This document shows positions 53,052-62,459 of a DNA stretch of 64,000 nt, piece by piece. The notes below the pieces were generated by a model, which saw nothing but the letters and a program-made list of their open reading frames with translations, searched no databases and was not told the origin of the DNA. The stretch is from positions 1 through 64,000 of the forward strand of contig JAOPJZ010000012.1 of NCBI GenBank assembly GCA_025517525.1. The letters run 5' to 3'. Numbering within the stretch: the stretch's first letter is position 1; every line of letters starts with the position of its first letter. The position numbers and the translations under genes were made by a program. Source of the DNA: Natronosalvus hydrolyticus. GTDB taxonomy: Archaea > Halobacteriota > Halobacteria > Halobacteriales > Natrialbaceae.

Positions 53052-53438
53052 ATGGACGACATTTTCGTTGCCCGACTGATGACCTCTGATCCAGTGACGA
53101 TCAGTGCCGACACGCTCGTCGAAGACGCCGGCCAGACCATGCTCGAGAACGGTATCGGCTCGCTCATCGTCGTCGACGACGACGGCCACCTCGAGGGAAT
53201 TTTGACCACGACCGATTTCGTCACCATCGTCGCCGAAAGCTTCCCGAAAGCACAGACGACCGTCTCACGTTACATGTCCACCGAAGTCGAAACCGCTTCA
53301 CCCCAACAGCCGATTCTCGAGGTCGCAGACGCCATGCTCGAACACGGCTTCCACCACATGCCCGTCACGGATAAAGACGATAGCGTCGTTGGCATTATCT
53401 CGACGACCGACCTGGCAGGCTACCTTTCGAAAATCTAG
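53052..53438 (+). CDS. two-CBS-domain protein
   Basis: A 128-residue cytoplasmic protein made of a tandem CBS pair: VARLMTSDPVTISADTLVED with GIGSLIVVDDDGHLEGILTTTD, then VSRYMSTEVETASPQQPILE with HMPVTDKDDSVVGIISTTD. CBS pairs bind adenosine nucleotides such as AMP, ATP or SAM and usually regulate a partner. No effector domain is attached, so it is a free sensor whose target is not indicated by its neighbours. Confidence 0.92.
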   Translation: MDDIFVARLMTSDPVTISADTLVEDAGQTMLENGIGSLIVVDDDGHLEGILTTTDFVTIVAESFPKAQTTVSRYMSTEVETASPQQPILEVADAMLEHGFHHMPVTDKDDSVVGIISTTDLAGYLSKI

Positions 53439-53583
53439 CGGCGCTCTCGAGATCGTTTTTGTGTTGGTCGAGGATACAAAACGGTATGGAAATATAAGGA
53501 TATACGACGGTTTTGTGGCCTACAGCTGAGTTGAGTTTTTAGCTTAGTGTTGAACCGCCGACTCCCAATCAAATAGTGTGACA

Positions 53584-53644
53584 AAAGAAGCCGGTGAAGG
53601 GATTTGAACCACGGTCGCAGCAAAGCTGCTCCCTGATTCAAATC
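53584..53644. repeat. duplicated tRNA-Thr 3' end with att-like dyad
   Basis: 53584-53610 repeats 53684-53710 exactly over 27 bases, which includes the 3' acceptor strand and T-loop of tRNA-Thr. The copies lie exactly 100 bases apart. After the copy, GATTTGAA (53601-53608) and TTCAAATC (53637-53644) form outer arms around GCAGC-aaa-GCTGC (53617-53629). Duplicated tRNA 3' ends are classic footprints of integrase-mediated insertion; no integrase gene is nearby. Confidence 0.7.
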
Positions 53645-53688
53645 ACTCCGGTCGGTATTTCGTTCTCACAGGCGTTCGAACAGAAAGA

Positions 53689-53762
53689 AGCCGGTGAAGG
53701 GATTTGAACCCTTGACCTAATCCTTACGAAGGATTCGCTCTGCCAGTCTGAGCTACACCGGC
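53689..53762 (-). tRNA. tRNA-Thr(CGU)
   Basis: Reverse complement folds as acceptor GCCGGTG/CACCGGC with discriminator T, D-arm GCTCAGACTGGCAGAGC, anticodon stem AATCC/GGATT around loop TTCGTAA (anticodon CGT), and T-arm AGGG-TTCAAAT-CCCT. No intron is evident. The 3' end faces the duplicated copy at 53584. Confidence 0.92.
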
Positions 53763-53879
53763 GCGGATCTCGCGTCCACTTATACGTACGTTCGATAGCC
53801 GGCATAAGGATTGCGAATCGAATCGGTCCGTGTGTTGCCCTCGCAGTAGTCGGTTTGGGGAGCAGCGTTTCTCGAGCGA

Positions 53880-54893
53880 TCACGACTCGAGGCGCTCGAG
53901 CACGACGTCGAGACAGACGTTGAGTTCGTGAGGGGCGTACGATCGGACGGTTCGACGGGTCTCGACAGTGACGTCGTACTCGGGGGCTGCGGCCTCTTGG
54001 ATCGCATGCTCGCCCGGTCCAAAGGGGTCGTCTTCGTGCTGGATATCGTAGTAATGAAGCGTACACCGGTCGCCAGCGATAGTGACGGCTGACTCGAGGA
54101 ACTCGTCGGCGCTGTGTGGCAGATTCATCACGATGCGGTCAGCCCACCCCTCGTATTCCGGAGCGATTTCTCGGACGTCCGCACAGTGGGTGGTGACGTG
54201 ATCGGCCACGCCGTTCGTAGTCGCGTTTCGCTCCAGATATTCGATTGCGGCCTCGTTGATGTCGACGCCGACGCACTCCGCACCGCGTTTGGCGAGCGGG
54301 ATGACGAACGGCCCAACGCCCGCGAACATGTCGAAGGCCCGCTCGCCGGGTTCGACCTGCTCGGCGACGCGATGGCGCTCGGTGGCGAGACGCGGTGAGA
54401 AGTACATCGCCGCGAGATCGAGTTCGAACGTACAGCCGTATTCCCGATGGACGACCGTCGTCCCTTCTCCCTCAAGCACGTCCCAGTCACGGATGCGCGT
54501 CTCGCCTTTGATTTTCGAGGCCTTGTTGAGCACGGTCTCGAGTGGGAGATCCGATTCGACGATGGCGCGTGCGATCTCGGCCGCCCGCTCATCGTCATCT
54601 TCCTCGAGTAACGCGGCCTCACCGAGGCGTTCGTAGGAGGGTTCCCAGCCCAGAACATCTTCGGGGGTCGTCTGCGTGTGTCGCGCAGGTGGGTCGAACG
54701 TGACGATATCGTGGTCCCTGTCCGAGGCGGACTCGAGGGCTGTCGCTGCCGCTTTCTCGTCGACGACCGGAATGTATAGCCAGCCATCTTCGACGGTGAT
54801 CTCGTACTCATCGTCGATCAGATCGGCGTCTGCCAGTCGGCTCCTCGTCGCTTCCCCCTTGGCGGGGCGCACCCGAGCACACGGCACGTCCAT
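53880..54893 (-). CDS. trm5: tRNA (guanine-N1-)-methyltransferase, Trm5 type
   Basis: A 337-residue SAM-dependent enzyme that makes m1G37 in tRNA. The D1/N-terminal region (ARVRPAKGEATRSRLADADL) is followed by a middle domain and the class I fold: RAFDMFAGVGPFVIPLAKRG near 185-204, CVGVDINEAAIEYLERN and the catalytic MNLPHSADEF. SYAPHELNVCLDVVLE closes it. Length and order match archaeal Trm5b/aTrm5. The tRNA-Thr gene lies 117 bases away, which is probably coincidental. Confidence 0.9.
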   Translation of the reverse strand: MDVPCARVRPAKGEATRSRLADADLIDDEYEITVEDGWLYIPVVDEKAAATALESASDRDHDIVTFDPPARHTQTTPEDVLGWEPSYERLGEAALLEEDDDERAAEIARAIVESDLPLETVLNKASKIKGETRIRDWDVLEGEGTTVVHREYGCTFELDLAAMYFSPRLATERHRVAEQVEPGERAFDMFAGVGPFVIPLAKRGAECVGVDINEAAIEYLERNATTNGVADHVTTHCADVREIAPEYEGWADRIVMNLPHSADEFLESAVTIAGDRCTLHYYDIQHEDDPFGPGEHAIQEAAAPEYDVTVETRRTVRSYAPHELNVCLDVVLERLES

Positions 54894-55061
54894 AGACGAA
54901 TTCGACTCGCGAGGGTCCTAATGCTGACGTTTCCGATGAGTGGTTCTATAGCGATTCTAGGAAGTCCTGGGACGCTTCCAATGATTTCTTCGCTCGAGTC
55001 TCAACAGTTCAGGAGTCACTATCTCTCGGTGGGTGTGGATTACCAGGTCGGCCCCTCCTGG

Positions 55062-56387
55062 TCACCAGGTCAGTCCCTCGTAGACATCGAGGTTCGCCCG
55101 CTCCGGTTCGATATCGATTCGACGGCCGTCGACGAGCACTTTGTGCGCCATCCTCTCGAACACCGACGCGTCCATGTCGTCGAATTCCGGCCAATCCGTC
55201 GCGACGATAGCCCCATCGGCACCCTCGAGTGCGCCCTCCACCTCGTCGGCAAACGTGAGTCCCTCGAGGTCGGTGTACCGCGGGTACTGTCGATCCAGGG
55301 CATCCCTGGCGACCGGATCGTAGGCGACGACGGTCGCCCCGCGCTCGAGCAACGAGTCGATCACCACGAGGGCGCGAGAGTCGCGCACGTCGTCAGTGCC
55401 CGGCTTGAACGAGAGGCCAAGGACGGCAATCTGGCTCCCCTCGATATCGACGTGTTGGGCGAGCAAGTCGACCAATCGGCGCGGTTGGCCGTCGTTGACC
55501 TTGACGACGGCATCGAGGAGTGCCGGTTCGTATCCCTGCTGTCGCGCACCGGCCCGGAGCGCATTGACGTCTTTCGGGAAACACGACCCACCCCAGCCGA
55601 GCCCCGAGCGCATGAAACGATCGCTGATCCGATCGTCGAGACCGACCGCCTCGAGCACCTCGTAGGCGTCGACACCGTACGCCTTCGCGATGTTGCCCAG
55701 TTCGTTCACGAGCGAGACCTTCGAAGCCAGGAACGCGTTGTTGGCGTACTTGATGAGTTCGGCCTCGCGAACGCCGGTTTCGACGAACGAAGCGCTGGTT
55801 TCGACCATGGGCTCGTAGAGTACCCGTAACGTTGTGGCAGCATCCTCGCTGGTCGCGCCGACGACAATCTTTTCAGGCTCGAGAAAGTCTTCGACGGCCG
55901 TCCCCATCCGGAGAAACTCGGGGTTCATGGCCAACTCCAGGCCATCGGGTGCGCCGATTGCTTTCCCGGATCGCTCGCTGACGATTGGGCCGACGACGTC
56001 TGTGGTGGTTCCTGGAAGAACGGTGCTTTTGACGACGACGAGATGGGACCCTGCCTTGGCGGCCAACGCGTCGCCCAGCGATTCGCTCGCTGCCTGCATG
56101 ATGGAGAGGTCGAGGCTCCCGTCGTCGTGTTGGGGCGTCGGTAGACAGAGAAAGGTGAGATCGGTGTCACAGACGGCGTCGTAGTCAGTCGTCGCACGCA
56201 GGCGTGTGCCGGCATGTTCGGCAATTCGTTCCTCGAGGCCCGGCTCATGTATTGGAGCCTCACCGGCGTTGATCTTCTCGACAATCGTTTCATCGATTTC
56301 GATATTCGTGACCTCGTGGCCGAGATCGGCGAGACAGGCTGCAATCGTCGTGCCGACGTAGCCGCTGCCGACGATAGAGATGTGCAT
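55062..56387 (-). CDS. aglM: UDP-glucose 6-dehydrogenase
   Basis: A 441-residue enzyme oxidising UDP-glucose to UDP-glucuronate, the sugar donor for haloarchaeal N-glycans. HISIVGSGYVGTTIAACLAD binds NAD, LVVVKSTVLPGTT is in the first Rossmann domain, the active Cys is near residue 267 in GWGGSCFPKDVNAL, and VLGLSFKPGTDDVRDSRAL lies in the C-terminal UDP-binding domain. The start at 56387 is preferred to 56516 because the upstream codons look non-coding. In Haloferax volcanii AglM feeds AglG-type enzymes; aglG lies 5 kb away here. Confidence 0.93.
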   Translation of the reverse strand: MHISIVGSGYVGTTIAACLADLGHEVTNIEIDETIVEKINAGEAPIHEPGLEERIAEHAGTRLRATTDYDAVCDTDLTFLCLPTPQHDDGSLDLSIMQAASESLGDALAAKAGSHLVVVKSTVLPGTTTDVVGPIVSERSGKAIGAPDGLELAMNPEFLRMGTAVEDFLEPEKIVVGATSEDAATTLRVLYEPMVETSASFVETGVREAELIKYANNAFLASKVSLVNELGNIAKAYGVDAYEVLEAVGLDDRISDRFMRSGLGWGGSCFPKDVNALRAGARQQGYEPALLDAVVKVNDGQPRRLVDLLAQHVDIEGSQIAVLGLSFKPGTDDVRDSRALVVIDSLLERGATVVAYDPVARDALDRQYPRYTDLEGLTFADEVEGALEGADGAIVATDWPEFDDMDASVFERMAHKVLVDGRRIDIEPERANLDVYEGLTW

Positions 56388-56531
56388 GCGAGGAGATTGG
56401 ACTCGAGGGGGTAGTGGTTTTTGGGTTGCCGACGGGGTGGTGAGCGCAGTGGGTAATCGAAGGGGTCGGTAAAAGTCCCAGTTTCGTGGTTTACGTCCAT
56501 GGAGGCTCGAGGTCAATCCAGAAGCTGTGAT

Positions 56532-57782
56532 TTACCCCTGCAATCGGTTCCTGCCCTTTTTGACGTACGCTGAGGGCTTGACGACACTATCGTTGAAAAA
56601 GTACTCCTCGGCTGACCGCCCAACGGCGTAGGTCGTTGCACTCGCGACCGTCCCCGAGACCACCTGGCCGATACCCGGGACGAACTGAGCCAGTGAGCGA
56701 GCCAGCCCTCGAGCGGCCAAACCCGCAACCGTCGTTCCGCCCATCGCCGTCAGGTACTCCTCGACCGTGCCGCGCTCGAGTTCCCGACAGGAAAAACTCC
56801 CGATCAGGCCCACGAGCAGTAGCTGCAAGCCGGTCAACACCGGAAAGTCAGCTCCAGGCGTTGGTGCGCCCCCGATACCGCCCGCGATTCCCGCGAACCG
56901 TTTCGTGGTATCTCGGGACAGTTCCTGCATCAGTTCTTCTCGCTGTTGGGCCTGGATGAACTGCAGGCGGGCATCAACTGGCAAAAAATCGCCCATCAAC
57001 CACGCGAGCGTCTCGACGTTCCAGTACGGTTCCTCCTTCAAATAGACCGGCACGACGCCGACGTGTTCGTCGGATTCGAACTCGTAGCCGTGGAGCGGTT
57101 GGCTGTCATCGAATGGCGTCTTCTCTTCCTCGTTCAGGACCCTGGCCACGAAATCGAGCGTGTCCTTGATATCGCCGGCCAGCGACGGGTTTGTTTCCGG
57201 CGGCCAGTCACCCCCGGGGGCCAGGTGCGTATCCACCTTATTGAGGCAGTAGACAACCGGCGGAAAGACGCCCGGCAGTTCACTTCGCAGGGCTTCGACC
57301 GTCTCGAAGTCCTCTTTCCCGGCGCGCACCTGATCGGGCGTCATCACGTGAATCGCAATATCCGGCCGGTACTCCTCGAGGTCCGCTTTCAGGAACGATA
57401 TCGTATCGCCGGGGACGCTCCCGTCGGGCGCAACGCTTTCGAACAGGCCTCGAGAATCGACGACGTCCCAGCTGGCGTACCGATCCGGAAATGAAACGTG
57501 ATACATCTCGGAGTCGACGGTCGTCGGTTCAACCGTACCCACGTCGGCAACCTCCTTGTTCGCGAGGGCGTTGATCAGCGACGATTTGCCCGCACCGGAG
57601 CGACCGAACACGTAGAGGCGAGGGGCGCGCGATTCGTCGATCAACAGCTCCGTTTCCCGGAGTGCTTTCCCGAAGGCCGTGTGCATCAGCCCCTCAACGG
57701 TTTTCTTCCCGCCGGGAGCCATCGCCACGATGTCGTCCACCTGCTCCCGAAATCGTTTGAACTTGGCCGGGTCGACTGCCAT
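56532..57782 (-). CDS. membrane-associated dynamin/Era-like GTPase
   Basis: A 416-residue protein. G1 is GRSGAGKSSLINAL (60-73), G3 DVVDSRGLFE, G4 LNKVD. The N-terminus (MAVDPAKFKRFREQVDDIV) is amphipathic, and the C-terminal 130 residues are hydrophobic and Gly-rich (LTGLQLLLVGLIGSF, AMGGTTVAGLAARGLARSL), as in YcjF/DUF697-type GTPases that act on membranes. Function is unknown. It separates aglM from aglF on the same strand, with gaps over 100 bases, so a link to glycosylation is not established. Confidence 0.82.
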   Translation of the reverse strand: MAVDPAKFKRFREQVDDIVAMAPGGKKTVEGLMHTAFGKALRETELLIDESRAPRLYVFGRSGAGKSSLINALANKEVADVGTVEPTTVDSEMYHVSFPDRYASWDVVDSRGLFESVAPDGSVPGDTISFLKADLEEYRPDIAIHVMTPDQVRAGKEDFETVEALRSELPGVFPPVVYCLNKVDTHLAPGGDWPPETNPSLAGDIKDTLDFVARVLNEEEKTPFDDSQPLHGYEFESDEHVGVVPVYLKEEPYWNVETLAWLMGDFLPVDARLQFIQAQQREELMQELSRDTTKRFAGIAGGIGGAPTPGADFPVLTGLQLLLVGLIGSFSCRELERGTVEEYLTAMGGTTVAGLAARGLARSLAQFVPGIGQVVSGTVASATTYAVGRSAEEYFFNDSVVKPSAYVKKGRNRLQG

Positions 57783-57892
57783 AGGGGGTTAACCTCGGCA
57801 GGACGGAAAAAGATACTTCCCGCATTGCGAGACGGTTTCGTCGTCTTTGGATTCGATCGCTCGGCGGGTGATCGTCGGTGTTTCGGGCGGAC

Positions 57893-58627
57893 TTACTCGG
57901 TTGGGGTGAGTGGCGATTCCTCGAGCAACCGCTCTTCGGCGGTTTCCCTGTCTTCGGGATAGCCCACGTCGATACGCCAGCCATCCATACGGATAGCGTC
58001 GATGGTTCGGCCCGACTGGATCAGCAGGTCGATCGCGTCCGGGAGTTCGTACTCGCCACGGTCAGAGGGCTGGACGAGGTGACAGGCGTGGAAGATGGCG
58101 GGCGTGAAGGTGTAAAAGCCAGTCATCACGAGGTTCGATGGTGGGTCTTCTGGCTTCTCCATGACCTCGACGACTTCACCGTACTCGTTCGTGTCGAGGA
58201 CGCCGTAGCGAGAGGCCTCCTCCCAGGGAACTTCCTCGACGAGGAACGCGGCGTCAGCGCGTTCTTCTTGCTGGCGGTTGATGACGTCGCCGAGGTTGCC
58301 CCGGAAGATGTTGTCCCCGAGCATGAGAACGAAATCGTCGTCGATGTGAGGTTCGGCCTGGAGGATGGCGTGTGCGAGGCCCAGCTGTTCGCGCTGGTGG
58401 GCGTAGGTGATCGGGACGCCATCGTAGGTGTCCCCGTAGCGCTCCATAATTTTCTCTTTGAGATAGCCAACGACGACGACGAACTCGGTGACACCAATGT
58501 CGATGAGGTTATCGAAGACGTCCTCGATGAGAGGTTTTCCATCAACTTCCACGAGAACTTTCGGCTTGTCATCGGTTAGTGGCTGCAGACGCGTGCCTTT
58601 GCCGGCGGCAAGGACGACGGATTGCAT
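57893..58627 (-). CDS. aglF: sugar-1-phosphate nucleotidyltransferase
   Basis: A 244-residue enzyme joining glucose-1-phosphate to UTP (or dTTP). VVLAAGKGTRLQPLTDDKPK is the nucleotide-binding signature, VEVDGKPLIEDV follows, LMLGDNIFRGN holds the metal Asp and NEYGEVVEVMEKPEDPP the sugar contacts. It lacks the left-handed helix domain of GlmU-type proteins. An ATG three codons upstream (58636, MEPMQS) is possible. With aglM it supplies UDP-glucuronate for the glycan genes to its right. Confidence 0.88.
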   Translation of the reverse strand: MQSVVLAAGKGTRLQPLTDDKPKVLVEVDGKPLIEDVFDNLIDIGVTEFVVVVGYLKEKIMERYGDTYDGVPITYAHQREQLGLAHAILQAEPHIDDDFVLMLGDNIFRGNLGDVINRQQEERADAAFLVEEVPWEEASRYGVLDTNEYGEVVEVMEKPEDPPSNLVMTGFYTFTPAIFHACHLVQPSDRGEYELPDAIDLLIQSGRTIDAIRMDGWRIDVGYPEDRETAEERLLEESPLTPTE

Positions 58628-58636
58628 TGGTTCCAT

Positions 58637-59094
58637 GATTTGGTTATAGCCCCCATCAACTTTCCGGCTGAGATTCCTTATTGGTTCATCACCCCTGCAC
58701 GTGAGCGTAAATCTCGGAAAGAGTCATCGTTCCCATACTCAAGTCGTCAGGCGACGGAAAAATATCGATGAAGCCCAGTTCCAACCGCTCTGTGGGAACG
58801 TCCTGCACCTAATTCTGCGAGAAGTGAAGTTGTTTCCCTGAGTGAACAACTCGTTGGGAGGAGGCCCACCGCGAACGCCCTGACGCAATCGCCATCCACT
58901 TACCCTTTCAAATTTCCTTTATATTCGCCTAGAAACGTTCGTTGAGCAGGTCTGTGAGCATCCTTCCAGATTCACTTTCGGACCTGCTCGTTCCTCAAAC
59001 TGGCCTGCCTATACCCTGGCTCATGACCCTATTATACAAAAGAAGCCCTCTTCCAGTAGAGCAAACGCAACGGATTGGATCAAAGATAATGCCG
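58637..59094. other. 458-base AT-rich gene-free stretch inside the agl region
   Basis: No gene supported. Both strands contain only short frames; a minus-strand segment reads LELGFIDIFPSPDDLSMG but is interrupted and matches no family I know. It may be the remains of an insertion or a degraded gene. Composition is AT-richer than aglF. Confidence 0.45.
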
Positions 59095-60000
59095 CTATTG
59101 TATATCTCCTTGGAACAATCCCACTATTCTCCCCACAGTCATCGAAAAAACGCAAAGACCGGCAATCACGACCACTCCTAAACCTTTCTCTACGTCGCGA
59201 TCCGGCGGTGTTTCTCGGCCTTGCTCATTACTTCCACTACTGAATATGAACCTGAGAACTTTAATCGGAAATCGAGCCAACCCAACAAAAAGTATCCATG
59301 CTGCAGATCGATCGTCCAGTCGCCAGATTTGAATCTGTCCTGTCCCTACTCGATACTGCTTGCGAAGCAACTCCCGTAGTTGTCTCGAGCGATGTCGAAC
59401 AATAGCATCCTCCCCGTACACAATCTCGAACCCGGCATCGGTCGCCGCCCTAGTCCAGTGAACGTCACCGCCCGACGGGAGGTGCTGTGGAAACGGCCCG
59501 ATTTCCTCGATCACCGGCCGCCGTACAAACACGTTAGCCGTCTTTGCAACCCCCTCTCGAACCGCCTCGTCGTTCCGCATATTCACCGACGCATCGAACC
59601 GCTCGGCTGCCGTCTTCGCCGACGAAAACTCGAAGACGACTCGACCACCCACCAGATCGGCGTCCTCGTCCTCGAGCGTTGACACCCCAGCTTCGATCCA
59701 CTCCGGGTCGGGCGTACAGTCAGCGTCCGTGAACGCCACAATAGCTCCCTCGGCGTGTTCAATGCCACGGTTGCGTGCCGCATACGAACTTTGAATCTCG
59801 TCCTCGAGCAGGCACTCGATGTCGAACTCGCGAACAACATCTCGAGTGTGGTCCGTCGATCCGTTGTCCACCACGAGTACCTCGAAGCGATCCCCGGGAT
59901 AGGTCTGACCCTCGAGTGCCTCGAGACACCGACTAATTCCCTCGGGTTCGTTGTACACGGGAATGATCACCGAGACGAACGGTCGATCGCCGGCTGTCAT
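59095..60000 (-). CDS. GT2-family glycosyltransferase with C-terminal membrane anchor
   Basis: A 301-residue GT-A enzyme. VSVIIPVYNEPEGISRCLEA starts the nucleotide-binding half, AIVAFTDADCTPDPEWIEAG carries the metal DxD, and a catalytic region near VHWTRAATDAGFEIVYGED follows. Two C-terminal segments (AWILFVGLARFPIKVLRFIF, GLGVVVIAGLCVFSMTVG) anchor it in the membrane where dolichyl-linked glycans are built. Its ATG overlaps the aglQ stop, so the two are coupled. It is similar to AglE/AglI-type enzymes, but the donor is unknown. Confidence 0.85.
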   Translation of the reverse strand: MTAGDRPFVSVIIPVYNEPEGISRCLEALEGQTYPGDRFEVLVVDNGSTDHTRDVVREFDIECLLEDEIQSSYAARNRGIEHAEGAIVAFTDADCTPDPEWIEAGVSTLEDEDADLVGGRVVFEFSSAKTAAERFDASVNMRNDEAVREGVAKTANVFVRRPVIEEIGPFPQHLPSGGDVHWTRAATDAGFEIVYGEDAIVRHRSRQLRELLRKQYRVGTGQIQIWRLDDRSAAWILFVGLARFPIKVLRFIFSSGSNEQGRETPPDRDVEKGLGVVVIAGLCVFSMTVGRIVGLFQGDIQ

Positions 60001-61166
60001 TTTCCTGCCATCGCCTGGTCCTCCAGTTCAAACTCGAGATCCGGTACTCGAGTCGCCTCATATAATCTGGCCGTGAGCGTGGTTGGATCGGGGTTGTTTC
60101 GCGTCATGCCCTTCGCTTCCGCGTCGTACGTCCGAGCGAACTGTCGCTCGAGCCACCGACGCTGCTCGGACGCTACATCGTGCCCGAACACCTCGAGTAC
60201 GTACGCCATCTCGATCCCCGAGCAGTTGTACGGATAGCCGTACGGATTACCGTCCAGGGCGTCCACGTACGCCTCATCCGTAGCGTACTCGAGCGTACGC
60301 TGGAACTTCGAACACCTCCAGAACGGATGTTCAGGGTACGCCTCTTTCAACAACGCAAACGCGTAAAGGTTGAACGAGTGGTAGCCCACGGATTTGTACG
60401 CCCAACCTTCGGTCTCCTCTTCGTCGCCATCGTCTCCTCCTAACATTCCTCGGAGCACGCCGAGGATCATCGTGTGCGCCGTCCCAGCTTTGACACCCTC
60501 GAGAAAGATCGTTCCGTACTTTCGGACGTCGAAATCGGGTTTGAACGGGTGGTAAACGAGTCCATTCTCGTACACGTTGAGGTTTGCCTCGAGAGCATCC
60601 AGATATCGTCGAACCTGTCTATTAACCTCGTCACCGGATTCAGGGTGTTTCGCCAACAGCCCACCTGCAGCGGCGAACCACAGCTGGTGATTGAACGTCA
60701 TATCGACCGGTTTGACCGTCCCGTCTATCTCGACCGGGTTCCACGCACAGAGGTAGTCGTCGAACGGATGGGCGAGAAACACCGCTTCAGCGAGTTCGAT
60801 CAGTTCCGGTCGCTCGAGTCGTGTCGCCGCGACTGTGAGCGCTTCGATCGACCACGCCTGGCCGACGAGTCCGTTGCAACGATCTTTCTCCCCCGACTGA
60901 CGGTGATGAAAGGTTTGTCCGTGTGGACGAGCGTCCTCGCTTCGTAAATACGATATTGCATTTTCGGCGGCGTCCCGAAACCGCTGTTCGCCCGTATGAT
61001 CGTAACACTCGAGGAATGTAATCGCCCAATGGCCGGTATTGCGCACCGGCGTTTCCGGATCGTCCCATGGGCCGTTGTGTCCGGGCGGGAGTGCGCCGGT
61101 TTCAGCGTCCTGATTTTCGAGTACACCCTCGGCACAGTCGACGAGAAGATCGTGCAACCTGACCAT
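59997..61166 (-). CDS. aglQ: agl-cluster protein AglQ, alpha/alpha-toroid
   Basis: A 389-residue soluble protein. Repeated helical hairpins with aromatic and acidic residues (GHWAITFLECYDHTGEQRFRD, LVGQAWSIEALTVAATRLER, FNHQLWFAAAGGLLAKH) indicate an alpha/alpha-toroid like those of glycoside hydrolases and lyases. Haloarchaeal AglQ is needed for normal N-glycosylation in Haloferax, and may process the lipid-linked glycan. The 4-base overlap with the GT2 gene supports a shared role. No signal peptide, so it acts on the cytoplasmic side. Confidence 0.85.
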   Translation of the reverse strand: MVRLHDLLVDCAEGVLENQDAETGALPPGHNGPWDDPETPVRNTGHWAITFLECYDHTGEQRFRDAAENAISYLRSEDARPHGQTFHHRQSGEKDRCNGLVGQAWSIEALTVAATRLERPELIELAEAVFLAHPFDDYLCAWNPVEIDGTVKPVDMTFNHQLWFAAAGGLLAKHPESGDEVNRQVRRYLDALEANLNVYENGLVYHPFKPDFDVRKYGTIFLEGVKAGTAHTMILGVLRGMLGGDDGDEEETEGWAYKSVGYHSFNLYAFALLKEAYPEHPFWRCSKFQRTLEYATDEAYVDALDGNPYGYPYNCSGIEMAYVLEVFGHDVASEQRRWLERQFARTYDAEAKGMTRNNPDPTTLTARLYEATRVPDLEFELEDQAMAGK

Positions 61167-61283
61167 CGATATACACTGTGTGGTTCGAGCGGGTACGTAT
61201 TCGTTTCGACCGACGGTCGATTTCTTCCCTAGAGGCTATCCTGTACGAACGAGATTGTTTGCTATCGAACGATATTCTAGTTA

Positions 61284-62249
61284 TTAGTCAGCTGTAACGG
61301 CTTCTCGATCAGCAGTCAGTTGTGACCCTTTGACGTCGATGAGACCGTACAGATACCCCAATCCGACGGCCGCTGTAAATATGAAAATGGTCACGAGCTG
61401 TTTGATCTGTGGAAGCGATGGTGATCGAACGAGTGCTTTCAGACGAGATGGAACAAATCCGAGCATGAGCTGCTTCAAATAGTCGTTCTTGTCCCCAGCG
61501 GCTTCGGGCAAGAGAATATCCATAATCCGTTTCGAGTAGCCCTGCCAGAACGACCGGAACACCAACCAACGGAACTCACCGCGATAGTCGAACAGCTTGT
61601 GGTGAACCACAGCGTCCGTGTTGTAGATGACACCCTTGCCGTACTCGTTGGCCATCCGGATACAGACTGGCGCTTCATGCGCCTGGATGTGCCGATCGCC
61701 TTTGCGACCCGTGTTCTCGTCGTAGCCGCCGACGTTCAAGAAGACGTCCCGACGAAAGGAGATATTGGAACCGTACGTATTCCGGAGTTCCTCCATGTGT
61801 TCACCCATCCCCCGTTCGTCACAGCCCACGAGCCAGTAGAATTCCGCCGGGAAGAAGTCGGGCTTCTCTGTCACCCAGTCCGGAGCTACGTGTCCACCGA
61901 CAGCGATGGCATCCGTCTCAGCATAGACTTGAGCCAACTCGGCCACCCAGTCCGCTTCGGCGACGGCATCGTCGTCAATGAACGCGACAACATCACCGGA
62001 GGCGAGTTTGGCCCCTTTGGTTCGGCTGTAAGAAATCCCCCGGTTTTCGTTGTTGTTGTGCAACACAACGTTGTCCGGCCCACCGAAGTCTTCTTGAACA
62101 CGTTTAAAAACAGCGTCGTTTCCGTCGACGATGATGACGGCCTCGAGTGGTTCGTACGTCTGTGCGAGGACACTGTCGACACATTCGGAAAAAACCTCGT
62201 ATCGCTCCATCGCGTACGTACAGACCACGACGGAGACCGTTTCACTCAT
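61284..62249 (-). CDS. aglG: glucosyl-dolichyl-phosphate glucuronosyltransferase
   Basis: A 321-residue GT2 enzyme. SVVVCTYAMERYEVFSECVD opens it, NENRGISYSRTKGAKLASGD and VVAFIDDDAVAEADWVAEL carry the metal site, and GGYDENTGRKGDRHIQAHE the acceptor region. A single C-terminal segment (VTIFIFTAAVGLGYLYGLI) anchors it. AglG of Haloferax adds glucuronic acid to the dolichyl glycan, matching UDP-glucuronate made by AglM. The gene starts at a promoter facing aglB, with TTATT about 28 bases before the ATG. Confidence 0.88.
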   Translation of the reverse strand: MSETVSVVVCTYAMERYEVFSECVDSVLAQTYEPLEAVIIVDGNDAVFKRVQEDFGGPDNVVLHNNNENRGISYSRTKGAKLASGDVVAFIDDDAVAEADWVAELAQVYAETDAIAVGGHVAPDWVTEKPDFFPAEFYWLVGCDERGMGEHMEELRNTYGSNISFRRDVFLNVGGYDENTGRKGDRHIQAHEAPVCIRMANEYGKGVIYNTDAVVHHKLFDYRGEFRWLVFRSFWQGYSKRIMDILLPEAAGDKNDYLKQLMLGFVPSRLKALVRSPSLPQIKQLVTIFIFTAAVGLGYLYGLIDVKGSQLTADREAVTAD

Positions 62250-62272
62250 TATCAGTCGGTTTCAGTGAACGG

Positions 62273-62287
62273 AGAATAAGCCTTGTC
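62273..62287 (-). promoter_or_regulatory. aglG promoter element
   Basis: On the minus strand this reads GACAAGGCTTATTCT, ending 24 bases before the aglG ATG. GCTTATT is the TATA box and GACAAGG covers the BRE position. The identical 15-mer occurs at the aglB promoter with the same spacing. Confidence 0.75.
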
Positions 62288-62421
62288 TTTCTGCCAGCAC
62301 GCCAACTCACGATGGTGGGTCACTCGAGCGACGATGGGTTCCCTCCGTGCAGCACCCTGATGACTCACAGCCGACAGTCGGTTCGTCTTCGAGAGGGAAT
62401 ATGAAAGCGCCACAACGAGAT

Positions 62422-62436
62422 GACAAGGCTTATTCT
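62422..62436 (+). promoter_or_regulatory. aglB promoter element
   Basis: GACAAGGCTTATTCT ends 24 bases before the aglB ATG at 62460, exactly as its inverted twin does before aglG. The 28-base TATA-to-ATG spacing implies leaderless transcription. Confidence 0.75.
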
Positions 62437-62459
62437 TGACTTACGTCTCGTGCAAGCTA

